DNA of 64,000 nucleotides from Rhodobacter sp. 24-YEA-8 (GTDB lineage: Bacteria; Pseudomonadota; Alphaproteobacteria; Rhodobacterales; Rhodobacteraceae), in contig NZ_FNSK01000006.1 of assembly GCF_900105075.1 (NCBI RefSeq), forward strand, positions 1-64,000, read 5' to 3'. The position numbers and the translations under genes are program-made. The notes below the pieces were generated by a model. That model ran no database searches and had not been told where the DNA came from. It saw only the letters and a list, made by a program, of their open reading frames with translations. This document shows, piece after piece, positions 1 to 8,033 of this stretch (positions within the stretch are counted from its first letter, which is position 1; each line of letters opens with the position of its first letter).

Positions 1-1575
1 CGCGGCCTGTGTCGATGAGCCTGCCTGATCAAGCCGCATCACCGAAACCGCGCCGACACTCAGCTTCGGGGTGATCAGGAAAATCACCGCCGACAGTGTC
101 ACCATCCCGCGCATGAACAGGAAGAAGAACACCGAAATCAGCGTTGGCACCATGATCGGAATGATCGCATCGCGCAGGTTGGCCCAGACACCGCCACCGA
201 TCGTGGTCACGGTTTCCTCAAGCTGTCGCGGCACATTGCGCACGCCCGTTACCATCGTCAGGAACCCCTGCGAGTGGTAATGGTAGAAGTTGCAAAATGC
301 GATCAGCAGGGCCGAGCCGTAAAGAATGCCGGGAAAGACCGGCTTCACATTGAAGGACAGCACGTAGGAAAGCCCCAGCACCAGACCGGGCACGCCAACC
401 GGAATGATCGCCAGCAGATAGACAAGCCTTGCCGGGCCGCGCGACATCTTGCGTTGCGCCAGAACCAGGGCGAACAACATCAGGGTGCCAAACGTCGCGG
501 TGATCAGCGAGGCATAAAGTGAGGTCCAGAGCGGATCATAGCCGCCATGGGTGGTGATATTATAGTTCTTCAGCGTCAGGCTCATTTTATAGGGCCAGAG
601 CTGCACAAAGCTTGCGAAGATCACCACGGCGACAATCGCGATCAGGAAAAGCGCGGTCAGGTAGCTGGCGGCCCAAAGCGGAATATCGCGCGGCGCCCAG
701 CGGTCGGGCTCGACCGGGATCGCGCCTTCCTGGGTGCCGCCGCGCTGTGCGGCGACTTTTTCAAGATAAAAGGCCAGCAAAGTGGGGATCAGCAGCAGGA
801 TCCCGACCACCGCCCCCATGTTGAAATTCATCTGGCCGACGACCTGAGCGTAAATCTCGGATGCCAGCACCCGGTAATTGCCGCCGATCACCGCCGCATT
901 GCCGAAATCGGTGATGGTCACGGTGAAACAGACAAAACCCGCGCTCAGAAGGCCGAACCGCAGCGATGGCAGCGTGATATCGACAAAACGCCGCCAGGGC
1001 GAGGCGCCCAGCACCAGCGCCGCATCATACTGGCGCCGGTCGGCATAGCGCAGCGCGACCGCAAGGATCATTACGGCCTGGGGCAAAGCATACATCGAAT
1101 TGGCGATCACCAGGCCGGGCAGACCGTAGATCTGCATTTGCATCCCGGTCAGATAATTCAGCAGGCCATTGCGGCCAAACATGAAGATCAGACCAAGCGC
1201 CTGTACCAGCGAGGGCGCCAGCAGTGGCAGGATCAGTGCCAGCGAGACCAGCCAGCGCAGCGGTATCCTGCTGCGGCTCATCGCATAGGCGATCACAAGG
1301 CCAAGGCTGACACAGATCAGCGCGGTCAGACCGCTCATCACCATCGAATTCCACACCACGCGCCAGAGGTGATCAAGCGCGAGGATCTCGCGGTAATTGC
1401 CAAAGCCCACCGCCCCGTCGCGTTGCAACAGGCTGCGCCAGATCACAATCGCCAGCGGATAGAGGAAGAAAAGCGCCAGCCCCGCCAGCGGCACCAGCAG
1501 CACCACGCGCTGAAAAAGCCGCTCTTCAAACGGGGTATCCAGGCCGCGCGCGACGCGTTTACCTGCAATGCTCAT
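1..1575 (-). CDS. ABC transporter permease, two-domain (iron/2-aminoethylphosphonate/sugar-phosphate type), 3' end outside window
   Basis: The reading frame is open from ATG at 1575 to the window edge, so about 525 residues are visible and the C-terminus is missing. Many hydrophobic helices fall in two halves joined by a hydrophilic stretch (…EKVAAQRGGTQEG…), as in fused permeases of the FbpB/AfuB/PhnU type in which one chain supplies both membrane domains. Each half carries an EAA-like cytoplasmic loop, for example ALVLGASPWRRF in the first half. The start overlaps the stop of the upstream ATPase gene as ATGA (1572-1575), indicating translational coupling. The substrate cannot be read from the permease alone. 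The neighbouring phosphatase favours a phosphorylated compound (inference). Confidence 0.85.
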   Translation of the reverse strand, partial: MSIAGKRVARGLDTPFEERLFQRVVLLVPLAGLALFFLYPLAIVIWRSLLQRDGAVGFGNYREILALDHLWRVVWNSMVMSGLTALICVSLGLVIAYAMSRSRIPLRWLVSLALILPLLAPSLVQALGLIFMFGRNGLLNYLTGMQMQIYGLPGLVIANSMYALPQAVMILAVALRYADRRQYDAALVLGASPWRRFVDITLPSLRFGLLSAGFVCFTVTITDFGNAAVIGGNYRVLASEIYAQVVGQMNFNMGAVVGILLLIPTLLAFYLEKVAAQRGGTQEGAIPVEPDRWAPRDIPLWAASYLTALFLIAIVAVVIFASFVQLWPYKMSLTLKNYNITTHGGYDPLWTSLYASLITATFGTLMLFALVLAQRKMSRGPARLVYLLAIIPVGVPGLVLGLSYVLSFNVKPVFPGILYGSALLIAFCNFYHYHSQGFLTMVTGVRNVPRQLEETVTTIGGGVWANLRDAIIPIMVPTLISVFFFLFMRGMVTLSAVIFLITPKLSVGAVSVMRLDQAGSSTQAA

Positions 1576-2567
1576 GGCTGAACCCAGACACCGGCACCCG
1601 CCTGCAGGCTGAGGTCAACCGAAGCGCCTTCGCTGAAACCGGGCAGGCGGTGGGTTTCGGCCAGGATGGTTTCGCCCTGCCAGTCCACCTCGACGCGGCT
1701 GACATTGCCGAGGAAGGTGATCGACCGCACCCGGCCCGTGGCTGCCGCATCCTCGCGGATAAGCACATCTTCCGGACGCAGTGCGAAAAGGCTGTCGCCC
1801 TGGCCCTGGGGCGGCGTGACGCCGAACCCCGCCGCGCGCGCGGCGCTTAACAGGGTCGAACTGCCGACGAAATCTGCGACAAAGCGGGTCGCCGGCCGCG
1901 CGTAGATTTCCGCCGGAGAGCCGATCTGCTCGATCCGGCCCGCGCTCATGCAGACCACGCGGTCCGACATGGTCAGCGCCTCTTCCTGGTCATGGGTCAC
2001 CATGATGGTCGGGATGCCAAGCCGCTTCTGCATCTGACGGATCTCGGTCCTGAGCCCGGCCCGTACCCGCGCATCCAGCGCCGAAAGCGGCTCGTCCAGC
2101 AGCAAAAGCGCCGGCTGAACTGCCAGGGCGCGCGCAATCGCCACCCTTTGCTGCTGCCCGCCGGAAAGCTGCCAGGGCAGGCGGTCGGCGAATTGTTCCA
2201 GTCTGACCAGCGCCAGAAGTTCTTCGACCCGCGCAGAGATCTCGGCCCGGGGGCGCTGCCGCAATTTCAGCCCATAGCCGATATTCTGCGCCGCAGTCAT
2301 CTGCGGGAACAGCGAATAGGACTGGAAGACGATGCCGAAACCGCGATCCCGCGCCCCGATCGTGGCAAGATCGCGCCCGCCCAGGATCATCTCGCCGGTC
2401 TCAAAGCTTTCCAGCCCGGCGATCACCCGCAGAAGCGTGGTCTTGCCGCAGCCCGAAGGCCCGAGCAGACAAACGAATTCACTGTCGCCGACCGAGAGAT
2501 CGATCTCGTTCAGCGCCTGAAATGTGCCATAGAACTTCGACAGCCCTCGGATGTCCAGGGTCATCAT
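1572..2567 (-). CDS. ABC transporter ATP-binding protein (FbpC/PhnT/AfuC-like)
   Basis: This 331-residue nucleotide-binding subunit has Walker A GPSGCGKTT near residue 36, a Q-loop (VFQSYSLFP), the signature LSGGQQQR, Walker B LLLLDEPLSALD and the switch histidine in VTHDQEEAL. The C-terminal part after about residue 235 (…ADFVGSSTLL… FALRPEDV) is the TOBE-type regulatory domain of the iron/polyamine/phosphonate (MOI/CUT1-like) ABC ATPases. It energises the two-domain permease that follows with a 4-nt overlap, and it lies downstream of the binding-protein gene. Two ATG codons occur in tandem at the start; 2567 is the first. Confidence 0.9.
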   Translation of the reverse strand: MMTLDIRGLSKFYGTFQALNEIDLSVGDSEFVCLLGPSGCGKTTLLRVIAGLESFETGEMILGGRDLATIGARDRGFGIVFQSYSLFPQMTAAQNIGYGLKLRQRPRAEISARVEELLALVRLEQFADRLPWQLSGGQQQRVAIARALAVQPALLLLDEPLSALDARVRAGLRTEIRQMQKRLGIPTIMVTHDQEEALTMSDRVVCMSAGRIEQIGSPAEIYARPATRFVADFVGSSTLLSAARAAGFGVTPPQGQGDSLFALRPEDVLIREDAAATGRVRSITFLGNVSRVEVDWQGETILAETHRLPGFSEGASVDLSLQAGAGVWVQP

Positions 2568-2613
2568 ACCTCACTCAATACGGAGTTTCTGTGCAGCGGC
2601 AGCTGGTGAAGAC

Positions 2614-2639
2614 GGGATGCGGAAAAGGCGCCGCATCCC
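2614..2639 (-). repeat. Perfect intercistronic hairpin between binding-protein and ATPase genes
   Basis: GGGATGCGG (2614-2622) and CCGCATCCC (2631-2639) are perfect 9-bp arms around an 8-nt loop. The hairpin lies in the 86-nt gap between the stop of the binding-protein gene and the start of the ATPase gene. There is no U-tract in the direction of transcription, so it is more likely an mRNA-stabilising or partial-attenuation hairpin than a full terminator. Such elements commonly let binding proteins be made in excess over membrane components. Confidence 0.6.
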
Positions 2640-2653
2640 ACAGATCAGGCGTC

Positions 2654-3658
2654 TCAGCGCCCGACGGTCTCGCGCCATTTGGTGAGGATCGCGTCACGCG
2701 CCTCGCCCGAAGCTGCGAAATTCATCGGGAAAAGCACCGAGGAAAGATCTTCCGGCAGACCGGCTTTTTCCGCCTGGGGCGACCGCGGCACACCGGGAAT
2801 GGTGACCAGATCCTTGCGCGCCGCATAGGCTTCGGCCGCGCCTTCTCCGAGCGTCCAGTCAAGGAAACGTTTGGCATCATCGGGATTTTTCGCCGAAGCC
2901 ATCAGCCCGTTGGCCTCCAGCTCAAAGCCGGCGTAATCCGAGGGGATCACCATCTGGATCGGATAGCCCTCATCAATTCCCTGCATCGCCACGTAGGAAA
3001 GTGATGCCCCGATGGCGAATTCACCGGCCTGAGCCATGCGGCAGGGCCGCGAGCCAGAGGTGGTATATTGTGCCATATTCGGGTCGATATCCTTGATCAG
3101 CTGCCAGCCGGCCTCATCCCCCGCGCCCTGCAGGATCGCCGCGATCTGCAGATAGCCGGTGCCCGAAGAGGACGGATCAGGCATCACCACCTCGCCCTTA
3201 TAGGCGGGGTTCTTCAGATCTTCCCAGGAGGTGGGGACCGGCGCGCCCAGCTGGGCCAGACGTTCGGTATTGACGCAGAAAGCGCCGACATAGCCCGTGG
3301 GCGCGAACCAGCGGCCATCCTTGTCGCGGAACTGCGCGCCAAGGGCATCTTCGCCTTTGGCGTCATAGCCCGCAAGCTGATCATAGATCGCCGGGTTAAG
3401 CATATTGGTGAGGGCAAAGCCCCAGATGACATCGGCCTGCGGATTGCCGGCCTCGGCGATCAGCCGCGCGCCAAGGTCGCCGGTCGAAAGCCGCAGCAGG
3501 TTGACGGTGACATCCGGCATATCGGCGGCTGCCCGCTCCAGGTAGGCAGCAATCTCGTCTTCTTCCAGCGCTGAATAGACCGTGATCTCGCCCGCCAGTG
3601 CCGGTAATGCCGCCACCCCGAGAGCAAGCCCGGCAAGAAGTGAAATAGTATTCTTCAT
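2654..3658 (-). CDS. Periplasmic ABC substrate-binding protein (iron/AEP/sugar-phosphate family)
   Basis: This 334-residue protein begins with a Sec signal peptide (MKNTISLLAGLALGV… ALA, cleavage near residue 22). The mature part starts EITVYSALEEDE, typical of the Fe3+/AEP/AfuA-type extracellular binding proteins (VYSAxEE). Other family-like segments are FAPTGYVGAFCVNTE and PDPSSSGTGYLQ. Tyrosines sit where the ferric binders would coordinate iron, but the PSSSGTG loop suits an anionic phosphate or phosphonate group (inference). It is the first gene of a minus-strand operon with the ATPase and permease, and it diverges from the phosphatase gene across a 131-bp gap. Confidence 0.87.
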   Translation of the reverse strand: MKNTISLLAGLALGVAALPALAGEITVYSALEEDEIAAYLERAAADMPDVTVNLLRLSTGDLGARLIAEAGNPQADVIWGFALTNMLNPAIYDQLAGYDAKGEDALGAQFRDKDGRWFAPTGYVGAFCVNTERLAQLGAPVPTSWEDLKNPAYKGEVVMPDPSSSGTGYLQIAAILQGAGDEAGWQLIKDIDPNMAQYTTSGSRPCRMAQAGEFAIGASLSYVAMQGIDEGYPIQMVIPSDYAGFELEANGLMASAKNPDDAKRFLDWTLGEGAAEAYAARKDLVTIPGVPRSPQAEKAGLPEDLSSVLFPMNFAASGEARDAILTKWRETVGR

Positions 3659-3735
3659 AAGCCTTCTCCTGTTGATTGGTTTTATTTTTCAGAAACGGTA
3701 ACGCAGGCTTGACGATGTGGCAATCTGTGCATTTG

Positions 3736-3744
3736 TGCTATATT
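3736..3744 (+). promoter_or_regulatory. Candidate extended -10 promoter for phosphatase-deoR
   Basis: The sequence TGCTATATT in the AT-rich divergent gap fits an extended -10 element (TGn-TATATT) about 45 bp upstream of the phosphatase ATG. A TTGACG at 3709 is too far away (24-bp spacer) to serve as its ideal -35. This is pattern recognition only. The gap is also the natural place for the DeoR regulator to bind. Confidence 0.35.
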
Positions 3745-3789
3745 GAGGTTTTTTAAAAATCATCATTCCAGCACGGGAGTTGTCCGGAC

Positions 3790-4602
3790 ATGGTTACAGA
3801 CGCGCCAGGAAATCGGACAGTTCCGGCCGAAATGGCTGATTATGCGTTCAAAATCGCGACCGAGGCCGGAAGGCTGGGGATGCAATGGTTTCGCAAGCCG
3901 GTCGCAATTGACATCAAAGAAGACCAGAGCCCCGTCACCGAAGCAGATCGCGCGGTCGAGGCCTTTCTGCGCGAGAGACTGCGCGCGGCCTTTCCGGAAC
4001 ACGCAATTCTGGGCGAAGAATTCGGCCTGGAAGGCCAGTCCGGCGCTCCGACCTGGGTCGTCGATCCGATTGACGGCACTCGGAGCTTTATCACCGGCTG
4101 GCCGATCTGGGGCACCCTGATGGCGCTGACCACCGATGATCGCCCGCAGCTTGGCATCGTGCATATGCCGGCCCTTGGCGAAACCTGGGTCGCAAGCGCC
4201 GGCAATGGTTGTCGCTTTCACGGCGCTGACGGAACAAGCAGTGCCGCGCGCACCAGCAGCTGTGAAGACCTGGCCCAGGCGCGGTTCTACACTACATCTC
4301 CCGACTATTTCGACAGCAGCGAACGCTCGCATTACGAGGCGATCCGCGATGCGTCCCGGGTCCGGCGGTTCGGCGGAGACTGCTATGGATACGGCTTGCT
4401 TGCCTCGGGACATATCGACCTCATTGTCGAAAGCCGCCTGCAGCCTTATGATTTCCTTGCCATCGCGCCCGTGGTCACCGAGGCTGGCGGCGTCATCACT
4501 GACTGGCAGGGCAAACCATTGACCCCAGGCTCCGGCGAGCAGGTCATCGCTGCCGCAACGCCCGCATTGCACCGCGAAGCCCTGGCCTTTTTGAACAGCT
4601 AA
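3790..4602 (+). CDS. Inositol-monophosphatase superfamily phosphatase (HisN-like histidinol-phosphatase type)
   Basis: This 270-residue Mg2+-dependent phosphatase shows the full superfamily signature: GEEFG (metal-binding Glu, about residue 77), DPIDGTRSF (about 93-101) and the C-terminal metal aspartate with its glycine pair in QPYDFLAIAP…TEAGG. WVVDPIDGTRSFITG resembles HisN-type enzymes more than classical SuhB. It is not in a histidine operon. It sits between a divergent ABC importer and a DeoR-family regulator, so it may dephosphorylate the imported compound (inference). The ATG at 3790 has a GGGAG ribosome-binding sequence at a slightly long spacing. Confidence 0.85.
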   Translation: MVTDAPGNRTVPAEMADYAFKIATEAGRLGMQWFRKPVAIDIKEDQSPVTEADRAVEAFLRERLRAAFPEHAILGEEFGLEGQSGAPTWVVDPIDGTRSFITGWPIWGTLMALTTDDRPQLGIVHMPALGETWVASAGNGCRFHGADGTSSAARTSSCEDLAQARFYTTSPDYFDSSERSHYEAIRDASRVRRFGGDCYGYGLLASGHIDLIVESRLQPYDFLAIAPVVTEAGGVITDWQGKPLTPGSGEQVIAAATPALHREALAFLNS

Positions 4603-4619
4603 CAAAAGGTCTTCGCCCC

Positions 4620-5414
4620 ATGTGGCAGGCAAAGCGTCATCAGCGGATCCGCGCCCTACTGGAAACTTTTGGTCAGGTCAGCATCGACAGGATCGTCACC
4701 GAACTTGGCGTCTCACGCGAGACGGTGCGGCGCGACCTGAAAGAGCTGGAAGAAGCGGGGGCCCTGCGGCGCGTTCATGGCGGTATCGTACCGTCACATG
4801 CCGAGAATGAAGCACCATATCCTGAACGGACCCGCCAGAATCTGCGCGAAAAGCGGGCGATTGCCGGGGCTTGCCTCGGGCTTGTCAGCCCCGGCCAGAC
4901 CTTGCTGATCGATGCGGGCAGCACCACCGCCTGCCTTGCCGGGCAACTGGCCGGGCTGAGCGGCCTGCTGGTCTTCACCAATTCGGTCGAGGTCGCCAAT
5001 CATCTGAGCACGGCCACATCGCGCGCGCGCCAGAATCGCGCCATTCTGTTTGGCGGCGATTTCATTTCTGCACCGGCCTCGACCTGTGGCATGACGACCC
5101 TTGCCGCAATCGCCAATGTGCGGGCCGATATCGCGTTTTCATCGCCCTATGGCCTGAGCGCGGCGGATGGCGCGACCAGCATGCTCGTTGAAGAGGCCGA
5201 GATCGCGCGGGCTGTCTTTGCCAGCGCCACGCGCCGGATCCTTTTGGCAGACGGATCGAAACTGGGGCGCTGCGGGCGCATCTCTTTTGCATCGGCCGGT
5301 GAACCCGACCATATCATCATGGACGCCGCCGCGCAGGAACATCCCCATTTCACGCTGCTGCAGGAAAAAAGCGGGAACCGCATCATTTGCGCGGGTGCAG
5401 AAACGCCGCAGTGA
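4620..5414 (+). CDS. DeoR-family transcriptional regulator
   Basis: The 264-residue protein has an N-terminal DeoR winged helix (KRHQRIRALLETFGQ… VSRETVRRDLKELEEAG, residues about 5-55), followed by RRVHGG and a sugar-phosphate-isomerase-like sensor domain (IDAGSTTACLA near residue 98, FTNSVEVAN near 119). Regulators of this family normally sense a phosphorylated sugar or polyol intermediate. That fits the adjacent phosphatase, which ends 17 nt upstream and is probably co-transcribed, and the divergent ABC transporter. The likely operator region is 3659-3789. Confidence 0.9.
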   Translation: MWQAKRHQRIRALLETFGQVSIDRIVTELGVSRETVRRDLKELEEAGALRRVHGGIVPSHAENEAPYPERTRQNLREKRAIAGACLGLVSPGQTLLIDAGSTTACLAGQLAGLSGLLVFTNSVEVANHLSTATSRARQNRAILFGGDFISAPASTCGMTTLAAIANVRADIAFSSPYGLSAADGATSMLVEEAEIARAVFASATRRILLADGSKLGRCGRISFASAGEPDHIIMDAAAQEHPHFTLLQEKSGNRIICAGAETPQ

Positions 5415-5503
5415 CGCGCTGAAGGCCGATGCCCGTGCCGGTTGCGAGGGAACCTCTGCCAGGTCCGGGCGTTGCCGATATGATGCTTGCGGTGTGAGGG
5501 AAA

Positions 5504-6985
5504 ATGTCCGAAAGCCCACTGCTGCGACCAGGTGAAACCTGCTGGAGGGTCGAGACCGCGCAGCGATTTGCCTTTGTCGTTGATGGCGCGGATTATTTCG
5601 TATCCCTGCGCAAGGCGCTTCTTCAGGCCCGGCATTCGATCATGCTGGTGGGCTGGGATTTCGACACCCGGATCACCTTTGGTGACAGCGGGGACGGGGG
5701 GCCCGAGCGGCTGGGGGATTTTATCCTCTGGCTGGCGGATCGGACGCCGTCGCTTGAGATCAGGCTGCTTCGCTGGGATACCGGTGCCTTCAGGGCGATG
5801 CTGCGCGGCAATACGATCTTCACCATTCTGCGCTGGAAGGCGCATCCCCGGATCACGCTGAAGCTTGATGCCAAGCATCCGCTGGCTGGATCGCATCACC
5901 AGAAGATCGTGGCGATCGACGACAGTATCGCCTTTGCGGGCGGCATTGATCTGACCATGCAGCGATGGGACACACGCGATCATCTTGATGATGATCCGCG
6001 CCGTGTCGGCCCGGGCGGACGGCCCACGGATCCCTGGCATGATGCGACCAGCGCCTTTGACGGGGACGCCGCGCGGGCCATCGGCGATCTGGCGCGGGCG
6101 CGCTGGCTGACTGCCACCGGGGAAAGCCTTGAACCCTGTTCGCAGTGTCACGACTGCTGGCCCGAAGGCCTGGCGACTTCATTCACAAAGATGCGGCTTG
6201 GTATTTCGCGGACCATCCCGAAGATGGACGGGCAGGAGCCGGTCCATGAGATCGAGGCCGCCTGGATCGATATGATCGCGCGGGCAAAGCGGATGATCTA
6301 TGCCGAAAGCCAGTATTTCGCCTCGCGCAGGATCGCGCATGCCATTGCCGAACGGCTTGCAGAGGCGGACCCGCCGGAGATCGTTATCATCATGCCGCAT
6401 ACCGCCCATGGCTGGCTGGAACCGCTGGCGATGGACACTGCCCGCGCGAAGCTGGTCGAAGCGTTGCAGCGGATCGACCACCACGGCCGTCTGCGCATCT
6501 GGCATCCGCAGACCGCAGGCGGGCAGCCGATCTATGTCCATGCCAAGGTGATGGTTGTGGACGATCAGATCCTGCGGGTGGGATCTTCGAATTTCAACAA
6601 CCGCTCGATGCGGCTCGACAGTGAATGCGATGTGATCCTCTCGGCGGATGAGGCGGGCAATGCGGATCTGAAGGATGAAATCGCGGCGCTGCGCAATGAT
6701 CTGCTGGCCGAACATCTGGGCGTCACACCAGCAGAGGTTGCCGCCAGCCTGAAGGCGACCGGCTCGCTGATCGCCACGGTCGGGGCGCTGCGCGGACCAG
6801 GTCGCAGCCTCGTCCCGTATGAGGTTCCGGACCTCTCTGCCATCGGAGCATGGCTTGCCGAGAATGAGATCCTCGACCCGAACGGCCCGGACGAGATGTT
6901 CGAGAGCCCCTCAAAACGCGGGATCTTTAAAGGGTGGGAGCGGTTGAAAAGCCGCTTCCGCCGCCCGAAAAAGGGTCAGCGGTAG
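5504..6985 (+). CDS. Phospholipase D-superfamily protein (two HKD motifs)
   Basis: This 493-residue enzyme has two phosphatidyltransferase/PLD motifs: HHQKIVAIDD followed by AGGIDL (about residues 126-147), and HAKVMVVDD followed by GSSNFNNRSM (about 346-370). Both carry the catalytic H-x-K-x4-D. There are no clear transmembrane segments, unlike bacterial cardiolipin synthase A. This points to a soluble or peripheral PLD or a ClsB-like enzyme acting on phospholipids. The C-terminus is basic. Translation starts at ATG 5504 behind GAGGGAAA. It stands alone on the plus strand and converges with tspO. Confidence 0.88.
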   Translation: MSESPLLRPGETCWRVETAQRFAFVVDGADYFVSLRKALLQARHSIMLVGWDFDTRITFGDSGDGGPERLGDFILWLADRTPSLEIRLLRWDTGAFRAMLRGNTIFTILRWKAHPRITLKLDAKHPLAGSHHQKIVAIDDSIAFAGGIDLTMQRWDTRDHLDDDPRRVGPGGRPTDPWHDATSAFDGDAARAIGDLARARWLTATGESLEPCSQCHDCWPEGLATSFTKMRLGISRTIPKMDGQEPVHEIEAAWIDMIARAKRMIYAESQYFASRRIAHAIAERLAEADPPEIVIIMPHTAHGWLEPLAMDTARAKLVEALQRIDHHGRLRIWHPQTAGGQPIYVHAKVMVVDDQILRVGSSNFNNRSMRLDSECDVILSADEAGNADLKDEIAALRNDLLAEHLGVTPAEVAASLKATGSLIATVGALRGPGRSLVPYEVPDLSAIGAWLAENEILDPNGPDEMFESPSKRGIFKGWERLKSRFRRPKKGQR

Positions 6986-7068
6986 CTCCGTCCTTTCAGA
7001 AGCTCAATGATCAGCACCGATTTCTCTGCCTGGGTGCGCAGCGTGGGAGTGGTTATTCGCGTTTCGGC

Positions 7069-7512
7069 TCAGTTCAGGCGCCAGATCGCGATATTGAGCA
7101 GTGAAGCAAAGGCGACCCAGGCGATATAGGGCAGAAACAGGAGGGCTGAGACCGGCTCTCTCGTCCTGGCTCTCAGACTGAAGGCGATCAGCGTTGCGAG
7201 CAGGGCAAGGATGATGACCAATGCAAGCGCAATGTTCTGCAGCCCGAAAAAGGCGGGCGACCAGGCGAAGTTCAGCCCCAGCTGCAGGGCCCAGAGCCAG
7301 CGGAGCGGCTGATCCTGTATTCTGTCAAAGACCCTCCAGCCGACGATGCCGATCAAAACATAAAGAACGGTCCAGACCGGGCCGAAAACCTGGTTTGGTG
7401 GGTTGAAGCCGGGCTTTGCGAGGCTCTCATACCAGGCACCGGGGATGTTGAGCCAGCCAATCAACAACCCGGCCAGGACCACCGGCATGACGAATAAAAG
7501 AGGTCTCAGCAT
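7069..7512 (-). CDS. tspO: TspO/MBR family membrane protein
   Basis: The 147-residue protein has five hydrophobic segments and the family landmarks: WYESLAKPGFNPP near residue 28, WALQLGLNFAWSPAFFG in the middle, and a C-terminal PYIAWVAFASLLNIAIWRLN. TspO binds tetrapyrroles. In Rhodobacter sphaeroides the homologue is an outer-membrane negative regulator of photosynthesis genes in response to oxygen. Its length is normal for the family. It is transcribed away from the upstream DUF883-like gene, from which two GC-rich hairpins separate it. Confidence 0.93.
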   Translation of the reverse strand: MLRPLLFVMPVVLAGLLIGWLNIPGAWYESLAKPGFNPPNQVFGPVWTVLYVLIGIVGWRVFDRIQDQPLRWLWALQLGLNFAWSPAFFGLQNIALALVIILALLATLIAFSLRARTREPVSALLFLPYIAWVAFASLLNIAIWRLN

Positions 7513-7559
7513 GGTTGGGGCTCTCCTTCGGGCTGTCCTGGTCGCGAGGCCATAAGGGC

Positions 7560-7634
7560 GCGGCCCGCGTTTAAATACACGGGCCGCAGCAGGCCGGGGC
7601 GGGGCAGGGAGAGGGAGGAGGCCGGGCCCCGGCC
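7560..7634 (-). terminator. Two GC-rich hairpins between DUF883-like gene and tspO
   Basis: GCGGCCCG (7560-7567) pairs perfectly with CGGGCCGC (7580-7587). A second self-complementary block, GGCCGGGCCCCGGCC, spans 7620-7634. They lie between the stop of the DUF883-like gene and the start of tspO on the same strand. Neither has a strong U-tract, so termination would be partial or Rho-assisted. Confidence 0.4.
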
Positions 7635-7654
7635 ATCAGATGCCGAAAGAGGCG

Positions 7655-7972
7655 TCAGCGCCGGCGATCACTGGCGCAAAGTCCTGCCAGCACAAAGCCC
7701 GCTGCAACGCCCATCAGGCCAACGGAGGTCAGAACGGTTGCCGTTGTGCCGGGGTTTTCGCGCATGGCGCCGACCGTAAGACTGGCCTGTTCGCGAACTT
7801 GCGACGCGACCTGACGCGCACGGCCTTTGCCTTCCTCGAAGGCATCTTCCGCGTCATCCATCGCGTCTGACGCCCGCGACGCGAGAGATTTGCTCATTCT
7901 GGAAACTTCTTTCTTCAGATCGGTGATCTGCTTCTCCAGATTGGCGCGGATATCGTCTGCTGCCTCTGCCAT
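7655..7972 (-). CDS. DUF883/ElaB-YqjD-like small membrane-anchored protein
   Basis: This 105-residue protein has a long charged amphipathic helix (DDIRANLEKQITDLKKEVSRM… up to about residue 70) followed by one C-terminal hydrophobic segment (VGLMGVAAGFVLAGLCA) and a basic tail. That architecture matches the DUF883 family (ElaB/YqjD/YgaM), whose members sit in the inner membrane and associate with ribosomes in stationary phase. Identification rests on architecture, not on strong motifs. It lies just downstream of the minus-strand UdgX/radical SAM operon. Confidence 0.7.
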   Translation of the reverse strand: MAEAADDIRANLEKQITDLKKEVSRMSKSLASRASDAMDDAEDAFEEGKGRARQVASQVREQASLTVGAMRENPGTTATVLTSVGLMGVAAGFVLAGLCASDRRR

Positions 7973-8033
7973 AGTCAGCTCTCCTTTTAGAACAAGTAAA
8001 CGAACTCACACCTGTCCAACGGTAAAGCGGCTC

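Noticed and set aside
547..1581. 344-codon plus-strand frame opposite the permease gene
   Set aside because: It is antisense to a clearly membrane-protein-like coding region. Its translation is rich in Arg, His, Gln and Asp as expected for a shadow frame in GC-rich DNA, and it has no motifs.
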